Shown here in pieces: positions 6,320 to 10,786 of a stretch of 10,786 nt of DNA. Within the stretch, counting starts at the first letter, position 1; each line of letters opens with the position of its first letter. Source of the stretch: UBA6183 sp046314755. Its GTDB lineage: Bacteria; Bacteroidota; Bacteroidia; UKL13-3. Made by a program: the position numbers and the translations under genes. The stretch spans positions 1 to 10,786 of the forward strand of contig JBKDBG010000092.1 of the NCBI GenBank assembly GCA_046314755.1, written 5' to 3'. The notes under the pieces were generated by a model. The model saw only the letters and a program-made list of their open reading frames with translations, was not told where the DNA came from and ran no database searches.

Positions 6320-6324
6320 ATTTG
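6295..6324 (+). promoter_or_regulatory. Promoter of the histidine kinase gene
   Basis: TTTG (6295-6298) and TATATTTG (6317-6324) are separated by 18 bases, matching the Bacteroidota -33 TTTG / -7 TAnnTTTG arrangement. The -7 box ends 10 bases before the ATG at 6335, predicting a leader of only a few nucleotides. No Shine-Dalgarno sequence is visible, which is usual for the phylum. Confidence 0.65.
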
Positions 6325-6334
6325 ATTTGAACCT

Positions 6335-7501
6335 ATGCGTGTTTACGAACAAAAAGTTTTATGGAAACGTTTACTTTTCTTAATAGCCGTGGCTATTGGG
6401 GCAGTAAGCCTCTGGTATACCAATCAACTGGTGCAAAAATTAGCGGTTGAGGAGGAAAAAAAAGTAGTTTTATGGGCCAATGCCACTAAACAACTCATTA
6501 ATGCAAATGAAAATACGGATATAAATTTCTTGTTAGATATCATCAAAGAAAACCAAACCATACCGGTTATTTTGGTGGATGATGAAGGAAATATATCTGC
6601 TCACCGAAATCTCGACAGCATTAAATCTAATGATCCTAAATACCTAAACAAGCAACTTGATGATATGAAGGCTGAACATGAGCCTATCAAAATATTGTAT
6701 GATGAAACCAATAAACGCTACAATTATTTGTATTATAAAAATTCTCTCATACTTACTCAACTCAAAAATTACCCTTATTACCAGTTGAGCATTATTGCCA
6801 TTTTTATTTTAGTTGCTTACTTGGCTTTTAGCTACTCGCGTAAGTCGGAACAAAACCAAGTATGGGTGGGTATGAGTAAAGAAACTGCGCATCAATTGGG
6901 AACTCCAATTTCTTCATTAAACGGCTGGATAAATTTATTGCGTGAAGAAGGTATAGCACATAAGGAAGAATTGATTAATGAGTTGGAGAAAGATGTAAAA
7001 CGTTTAGAAATTATTACCGAACGATTCAGTAAAATTGGATCAGCACCGGTGCTTGATGCAGTGCCTATTTACGAGGTGATGTCGAAGGCTATTGAATACC
7101 TTAGAAACCGCTCCTCAAAACAAGTTCAGTTTCAAGTTACCACATCTGATGAGGATGCCGTAGCTATGGTAAATATTCCATTGTTTGAATGGGTAATTGA
7201 AAACTTATGCAAAAATGCCATTGACGCCATGAGCGGTGCAGGTGTAATTTCTGCGCATATCAGTACAGATGCCGATAAGGTTTTTATTGATATTAAAGAT
7301 ACCGGTAAAGGTATACCTGCATCAAAGTTTAAAACGGTTTTTAAGCCCGGTTATACTACGAAAAAACGCGGTTGGGGTTTAGGCCTTTCATTGGCAAAAC
7401 GAATTATTGAAGAATACCACAGGGGTAAAATTTTTGTTAAAGAATCAAGCCCTGAAAAAGGCACTAACTTTAGAATTGTGTTGAGGGGTAATGGCGAATA
7501 G
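6335..7501 (+). CDS. Membrane sensor histidine kinase without adjacent response regulator
   Basis: The protein has 388 residues. Membrane helix 1 is at about 12-28 and helix 2 at about 149-167, enclosing a periplasmic sensor of about 120 residues (30-148) that I cannot assign to a named fold. The dimerisation/phosphoacceptor helix follows with SKETAHQLGTPISSLNGWI, whose His186 is the expected phosphorylation site. The ATPase domain shows the N box (ENLCKNAIDAM, 289-299), the G1 box DTGKGIP (322-328) and the G2 box GWGLGLSLAKRI (346-357). All catalytic motifs look intact. There is no HAMP domain, and the protein has no receiver domain. No response regulator is encoded in the window, so it is an orphan kinase. 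It is divergent from the cyclase operon across 54 bp and convergent, with a 10-bp gap, to a conserved hypothetical gene. Confidence 0.92.
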   Translation: MRVYEQKVLWKRLLFLIAVAIGAVSLWYTNQLVQKLAVEEEKKVVLWANATKQLINANENTDINFLLDIIKENQTIPVILVDDEGNISAHRNLDSIKSNDPKYLNKQLDDMKAEHEPIKILYDETNKRYNYLYYKNSLILTQLKNYPYYQLSIIAIFILVAYLAFSYSRKSEQNQVWVGMSKETAHQLGTPISSLNGWINLLREEGIAHKEELINELEKDVKRLEIITERFSKIGSAPVLDAVPIYEVMSKAIEYLRNRSSKQVQFQVTTSDEDAVAMVNIPLFEWVIENLCKNAIDAMSGAGVISAHISTDADKVFIDIKDTGKGIPASKFKTVFKPGYTTKKRGWGLGLSLAKRIIEEYHRGKIFVKESSPEKGTNFRIVLRGNGE

Positions 7502-7511
7502 CCATTAGAAA

Positions 7512-7979
7512 TTAAACGGTTAATTTTTCCAACAGTTTGGTGTAATCATATTGCAAATCTTCATGTAATTTCGCAATAGTTAATTTTACTTTTTTGTATT
7601 GGTTTAAATAAACATGCAGCAGTTGATTGCTTTGTTCAAGTAAGGAATTCAATTGTTTTAATTCATGTATGAAATGCAAAAGTAACTCAATGGTAACAAC
7701 AGGCTGGTTGCTGAATTTGATCTGCTTATTTACCCAACGTAGTACTTTACGGATACTTTTTTTGGCGTAATAAACGTGAGTCTTATTTACCTCTTTAAAC
7801 TGTTTGGTGATTTCCTTCTTACATTGAAGAATAAAACCGTCAACATCATTTGATTCAAACAACAAATAGAACAACAACTCCTTGTTTTCTTTTTTAAACT
7901 TAGCTGTTCGGAGTAGTAATTGAACCAACTCCGGTTGAGGCAGGTGTTCTAATTCTTTTTTGATTTGAGCCAAACTCAT
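7512..7979 (-). CDS. Conserved hypothetical protein, helical and charged
   Basis: This 155-residue, Lys/Leu-rich, predicted all-alpha protein has no signal peptide, membrane span or cysteine motif (a single Cys, in LQCKKE). I recognise its pattern as a conserved uncharacterised Bacteroidota protein. The segments most likely conserved are FKKENKELLFYLLFE (28-42), KKSIRKVLRWVNKQIKFS (73-90) and the near-C-terminal LHEDLQYDY (138-146). No function is known to me. It starts at ATG 7979, 37 bp downstream of the cysteine-containing hypothetical in the same direction, so the two may be co-transcribed. An imperfect -7-like TTAATTTG (7999-8006, minus) lies upstream. A cytoplasmic protein- or nucleic-acid-binding role would fit the basic helical composition but is speculation. 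Confidence 0.75.
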   Translation of the reverse strand: MSLAQIKKELEHLPQPELVQLLLRTAKFKKENKELLFYLLFESNDVDGFILQCKKEITKQFKEVNKTHVYYAKKSIRKVLRWVNKQIKFSNQPVVTIELLLHFIHELKQLNSLLEQSNQLLHVYLNQYKKVKLTIAKLHEDLQYDYTKLLEKLTV

Positions 7980-8016
7980 GAAGTAAACTTTGAGCTTGCA
8001 AATTAATCAAATCTCA

Positions 8017-8490
8017 TTAAGCCGTAACTGTTTTTAGAGTTTCCTTTTCTAATGAAGGGAGTGAAATTGACGCGAGCAATTGCTCTTCAATAATGTCTGC
8101 CCAAATATTGAGGTAAGCAATCACGTGAAGTTTATTGTTCCGTTGAGGATATCCGTATTTTGGAACAAATCGATTTAATACCTCAGTATTGCTTAGGTAC
8201 TCCAATTGTTTTAGATCTTCTGTGCTAAATCCTTTTTCAAGCAATCCAAAAATGAGCTGATCCATTGGTAATCCGCTGGTAGGGCAATAGTCATTGAGTT
8301 GTTCGTTCCAATCACCATTTTTCTCCATAGCATACCGATGAATGTCGGCTTTATTCATATTTAGCACAACTTGGGCCAAATTACCGCAATTGCAGTTTCC
8401 CATGTGCCCCCATTCATAAGGTTTTCCATCACTAAGGTTTTTTGCGGTTTTTCTAAGTGCATCAACAATAAAATGACTAGTGCGTGCCAT
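8017..8490 (-). CDS. Conserved hypothetical protein with WGHMGNCNCGNLAQ motif
   Basis: This 157-residue protein starts at ATG 8490. Earlier in-frame starts (ATG 8517, TTG 8529) are possible, but MARTSHFIVDALRKTAKNL reads like the natural N-terminus of this family. A distinctive EWGHMGNCNCGNLAQ segment spans residues 26-40, with a CxC pair (C33, C35) and nearby H29. A third Cys is in DYCPTSGLPMDQL (C69), and a helical C-terminal half contains YLNIWADIIEEQLL. I recall it as a conserved Bacteroidota protein of unknown function. The H/C/C/C set might bind a metal, which is inference. No signal peptide is present. It lies 44 bp downstream of the phoD-like gene and 37 bp upstream of another hypothetical, all in the same direction. 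Confidence 0.75.
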   Translation of the reverse strand: MARTSHFIVDALRKTAKNLSDGKPYEWGHMGNCNCGNLAQVVLNMNKADIHRYAMEKNGDWNEQLNDYCPTSGLPMDQLIFGLLEKGFSTEDLKQLEYLSNTEVLNRFVPKYGYPQRNNKLHVIAYLNIWADIIEEQLLASISLPSLEKETLKTVTA

Positions 8491-8534
8491 AATTAAATCT
8501 GTTTTTTTGAATAACATTTTAGGATACAATTTGT

Positions 8535-9887
8535 TTAGAACTTAGCTCTTAAATCATGCTCAGTTATTTCGTGTTCCCATTTTATTTCGCCTTTTTTGTT
8601 GTAGCAAATTATGTTCAGGGTTCGGTTGCCGTTTTTCATGGCAATACGTAATTCACAAAAGTTATTCTCCATTACCAAGGTATTTGGTACTCGCATGGGA
8701 TTTTTAAATTCACTGCTTTTGGTTAAATCACTTGCTCTGCTGCTAATGGCGCTGCTTGTTAAATCATACAATTCGTAGCCTAGTTTGGCTTTTATTTCAC
8801 TGTTCTTAATTAACTCTGTATGGTGTCTGTCGCCTGATAAAAACAGCACTCCGCTTATTTTATTATCAATGATAAATTGTAAAATTCTTGCTCTTTCTTT
8901 TTTATAAAAATTATAGCTCTCTTTATTGGTATGTTCGTTTAAAAACTGTCCGCCAACAACAATAAACTTAAACGTTGCCCGGCTGTATACTAAACTGTTA
9001 AATAGCCATTGAATTTGCTGTTCGCCAAGTTGTGTTTTATTGGGATTGGTTGAATCATCTAAAAACTGATAATCTCTAAAGTAGCGATCGTCCAATAGAA
9101 AGAAATCTGCATCACTGTAGCTGAAACTGCTGTAAATACCCTGCTCATTTTCTCCATAGGTTTTATTTCCCCAATAGTTTTTAAAAAGCTCGCGGGTAAT
9201 TGTTTTCAGCGGGTAGGTTTTGCAGGCATCATTGCTTCCATAATCGTGGTCGTCCCAAGTGGCATAATGATTTCTGCTTGCTAAAAAGGCTTGTAAATTG
9301 CTGTCGGCACGGGTATGTTGATAGCGGTATTTTAAACCGCTTTCGCTTCCATAGTCTGCCTCACGGGTATACACATTATCACCAAGCCAAAGCATAAAAT
9401 CAGATGGGATTTTGTTCATGGTTTGCAAAATCTGCGTGCCTTGTCCGTATGCATTCCCCGGCCTGTCATAAGCACTGTCGTTAACATACAAGCAGCTTCC
9501 GGTTAAAAAGTTAAAATCAGGCGCAGGCCTTCTCCATTCCCACAAAGGCTTGGTGGTAAAGGTTAATGCATAAGGAAACGAAACCGGTTTATGATCCAAC
9601 AGAATTTTGTAGGTGTAGGTGCTGCCCATTTTTAAATCACCCAGCACAAAATGATGGTTTGAAACCGTGTTAGGTGCTACTTTTTTTGACACGGTGACAG
9701 GTTTTTCCCCGGCCGTTTCATAAACAATGGATACCATTTTGGCATGTTGCGTTTGAAGCCAAATAACAGTTTCTCTGTGCTCTTTATAGCCCGGCATTGG
9801 GCCTGCAAGTACTTTTGCCTTTTGCGCAAATGCCCACATTGGTAAGGTGAGCACACAAATTAGGAGGAAGGTGATTTTCGATTTCAT
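8535..9887 (-). CDS. phoD: Secreted PhoD-like alkaline phosphatase/phosphodiesterase
   Basis: I choose ATG 9887 (450 residues) because it puts a clean signal peptide, MKSKITFLLICVLTLPMWAF, at the N-terminus; an ATG at 9902 would add only five residues. The N-terminal beta-sandwich domain (about 23-113) precedes the metallophosphatase domain. That domain shows NFLTGSC (Cys132 equals the Cys ligand of PhoD enzymes), LGDNVYTREAD (168-178), ATWDDHDYGSND (209-220), FFLLDDRYFRD and LFLSGDRHHTEL (349-359). PhoD enzymes are extracytoplasmic Ca2+/Fe3+ phosphomonoesterases and phosphodiesterases that release phosphate from organic esters. No pho-box-like site or phosphate-transport gene is visible here, and no T9SS sorting domain or lipobox is present, so a periplasmic location is most likely. 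The gene symbol is by family; substrate is unproven. Confidence 0.9.
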   Translation of the reverse strand: MKSKITFLLICVLTLPMWAFAQKAKVLAGPMPGYKEHRETVIWLQTQHAKMVSIVYETAGEKPVTVSKKVAPNTVSNHHFVLGDLKMGSTYTYKILLDHKPVSFPYALTFTTKPLWEWRRPAPDFNFLTGSCLYVNDSAYDRPGNAYGQGTQILQTMNKIPSDFMLWLGDNVYTREADYGSESGLKYRYQHTRADSNLQAFLASRNHYATWDDHDYGSNDACKTYPLKTITRELFKNYWGNKTYGENEQGIYSSFSYSDADFFLLDDRYFRDYQFLDDSTNPNKTQLGEQQIQWLFNSLVYSRATFKFIVVGGQFLNEHTNKESYNFYKKERARILQFIIDNKISGVLFLSGDRHHTELIKNSEIKAKLGYELYDLTSSAISSRASDLTKSSEFKNPMRVPNTLVMENNFCELRIAMKNGNRTLNIICYNKKGEIKWEHEITEHDLRAKF

Positions 9888-10027
9888 GATGATTTTTATC
9901 ATTAACAGCCTATGCGAAAGTGGTAAATCTATGGCAATTGTGGCAAGGTTGTTGTGCAATGTGTTGATTAAAAAGCGAATAAAATTTATAAATACTGCTT
10001 TTTAGTTAAATCAAAATTGGGAAAAAG
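9888..10027. other. Intergenic region between divergent phoD-like gene and rpoD promoter
   Basis: This is the AT-rich left part of the 229-bp intergenic region. It holds an imperfect inverted repeat, AAAAAGC (9970-9976) and GCTTTTT (9997-10003), around an AT-rich centre. I see no exact TAnnTTTG box for the phoD-like gene; TACCACTTTCG on the minus strand is the nearest resemblance. No small gene with plausible coding signal was found. Confidence 0.4.
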
Positions 10028-10061
10028 TTTGTTGACAATTAGGTAAATTCTTTTATCTTTC
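10028..10061 (+). promoter_or_regulatory. Probable rpoD promoter
   Basis: TTTG at 10028-10031 (with a second TTG at 10032-10034) and TATCTTTC at 10054-10061 fit the Bacteroidota -33/-7 layout with about 19-22 bases between them. The -7 box has C instead of G at its last position. Transcription would start near 10065, leaving a leader of about 50 bases. That is much longer than for the other promoters in this window. Confidence 0.5.
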
Positions 10062-10100
10062 ACGAAATTTGCAACCCTTAATTAAGAACATAAAATAAAT

Positions 10101-10105
10101 AGGAG
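10101..10105 (+). promoter_or_regulatory. Shine-Dalgarno-like AGGAG before rpoD
   Basis: AGGAG lies 11 bases upstream of the ATG at 10117. It is the only clear purine-rich ribosome-binding-like sequence before a start codon in the window, and it supports that start. The spacing is on the long side, and Bacteroidota rely little on this interaction. Confidence 0.45.
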
Positions 10106-10116
10106 TAAAATCCAGC

Positions 10117-10786
10117 ATGAGACAGTTAAAAATAAGTAAACAGTTTACCAACCGCGAAAGTAAGTCGCTGGACAAGTACCTCAATGAGATTAGTAAGGTG
10201 CCGATGATTGACGCACAAGAAGAGGTGGAGCTTGCCAGAAGAATTCGTGAAGGTGACCAAGTAGCTTTAGAGCGCTTGGTAAATGCCAACCTTCGTTTCG
10301 TAGTATCGGTTTCTAAACAATATCAAAATCAAGGTTTAACATTAGGTGATTTAATAAATGAAGGTAACTTAGGTTTAATAAAAGCAGCAAAACGTTTTGA
10401 CGAAACCCGTGGTTTTAAATTCATTTCGTATGCCGTTTGGTGGATTCGCCAATCTATTCTACAAGCCTTAGCCGAACAATCTCGTATTGTACGTTTACCT
10501 CTGAACAGAGTAGGCTCTTTGAACAAAATCTCCAAGACTTTCTCTGAATTAGAACAAAAGTTTGAACGTGAACCTTCACCAGACGAATTGGCGGAAGTAT
10601 TGGAAGTATCAACCAGCGAAGTCGTAGATACTTTGAAAATTTCTGGTCGCCATGTGTCTATGGACGCACCGTTTGTGCAAGGTGAAGAAAACAGTTTGTT
10701 GGACGTTTTGGAAAATGACAGTGAAGAAACACCCGATTCGGGCTTAATAGACGACTCTCTACGCAAAGAAGTACAACGTGCTTTGT
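10117..10786 (+). CDS. rpoD: Primary sigma factor RpoD/SigA, 3' end outside window
   Basis: The first 223 codons of the housekeeping sigma factor are present; the frame is still open at the window end. The protein begins MRQLKISKQF and goes straight into region 1.2 (SLDKYLNEISKVPMI), with no region 1.1, as is usual for Bacteroidota RpoD of about 287 residues. Region 2 follows with LVNANLRFVVSVSKQYQNQG, DLINEGNLGLIKAAKRFD and the -10-melting/recognition helix SYAVWWIRQSILQAL (104-118). Region 3 is at about 125-205 (RLPLNRVGSLNKI ... EREPSPDELAEVL ... SMDAPF). Region 4, which contacts the -33 element, is missing only because the window stops. This protein is expected to recognise the TTTG/TAnnTTTG promoters seen elsewhere in the window. 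It is divergent from the phoD-like gene. Confidence 0.97.
   Translation, partial: MRQLKISKQFTNRESKSLDKYLNEISKVPMIDAQEEVELARRIREGDQVALERLVNANLRFVVSVSKQYQNQGLTLGDLINEGNLGLIKAAKRFDETRGFKFISYAVWWIRQSILQALAEQSRIVRLPLNRVGSLNKISKTFSELEQKFEREPSPDELAEVLEVSTSEVVDTLKISGRHVSMDAPFVQGEENSLLDVLENDSEETPDSGLIDDSLRKEVQRAL

Noticed and set aside
7509..7526. AAATTAA-ACGG-TTAATTT hairpin at the convergent end of the histidine kinase and hypothetical genes
   Set aside because: The stem is entirely A/T and partly inside the hypothetical gene's coding end. It is followed by only a short T-run on the plus strand, so I do not call it a terminator.
9970..10003. AAAAAGC / GCTTTTT inverted repeat upstream of rpoD
   Set aside because: The arms are mostly homopolymer A/T with a 20-base separation, expected by chance in AT-rich intergenic DNA.
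10053..10289. A 78-codon minus-strand open frame covering the rpoD promoter and 5' end
   Set aside because: It overlaps rpoD antisense and has no plausible domain or promoter.
10329..10766. A 145-codon open frame on the minus strand opposite rpoD
   Set aside because: It is antisense to a clear sigma-factor gene and has a Ser/Arg-rich composition with no recognisable domain; it is a shadow of rpoD codon structure.
1..10786. Mobile element, phage, CRISPR or defence island
   Set aside because: No transposase, integrase, terminal repeats, spaced repeat array or recognisable defence nuclease was found; gene content and composition look uniformly chromosomal.

Overview
The window looks like a low-GC chromosome segment from a member of the Bacteroidota. 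Four things support this. Two secreted proteins end in type A type-IX-secretion (T9SS/Por) sorting domains. The primary sigma factor is of the short Bacteroidota type and begins directly at region 1.2. Several genes are preceded by the Bacteroidota -7 element TAnnTTTG. The histidine kinase carries an ETAHQLGTP H-box. I cannot place it to genus. No tRNA, rRNA, CRISPR array, insertion sequence or phage gene is visible. Most of the content is housekeeping or conserved-hypothetical.

Layout, left to right. At 1-258 (+) is the 3' end of a lipocalin-like protein cut by the window edge. It converges, with a single base between stop codons, on a minus-strand pair: a MarC-family membrane protein (260-826) and an inositol-monophosphatase-family enzyme (906-1700), each with a -7 box almost touching its ATG. 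A strong hairpin terminator (1721-1751) separates these from a larger minus-strand block read 6280 to 1769. That block holds a cyclase/formamidase-like hydrolase, an RluD-type pseudouridine synthase and an AraC-type regulator, three genes with overlapping ends that look like one operon. They are followed by two tandem paralogous secreted proteins, each with one CxxCH motif and a C-terminal T9SS sorting domain.

A 54-bp divergent intergenic region at 6281-6334 contains a palindrome and the promoter of a membrane histidine kinase (6335-7501, +) that has no response regulator beside it. Convergent to it is a minus-strand run: a secreted PhoD-like phosphatase (start 9887) and two conserved proteins of unknown function (8017-8490 and 7512-7979). 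A 229-bp intergenic region then leads into rpoD (10117 to the window end, +), whose 3' part is cut off.

How the genes might work together. The best-supported units are cyclase-rluD-araC, because of the overlapping ends, and the CxxCH/T9SS pair, because of shared architecture and adjacency. The AraC regulator lies directly upstream of that pair and is a possible but unproven regulator of it. I do not see a clear new defence, mobile or biosynthetic system. The best leads are the CxxCH/T9SS pair, the cysteine-containing hypothetical at 8017-8490, and the compact, apparently leaderless promoters.
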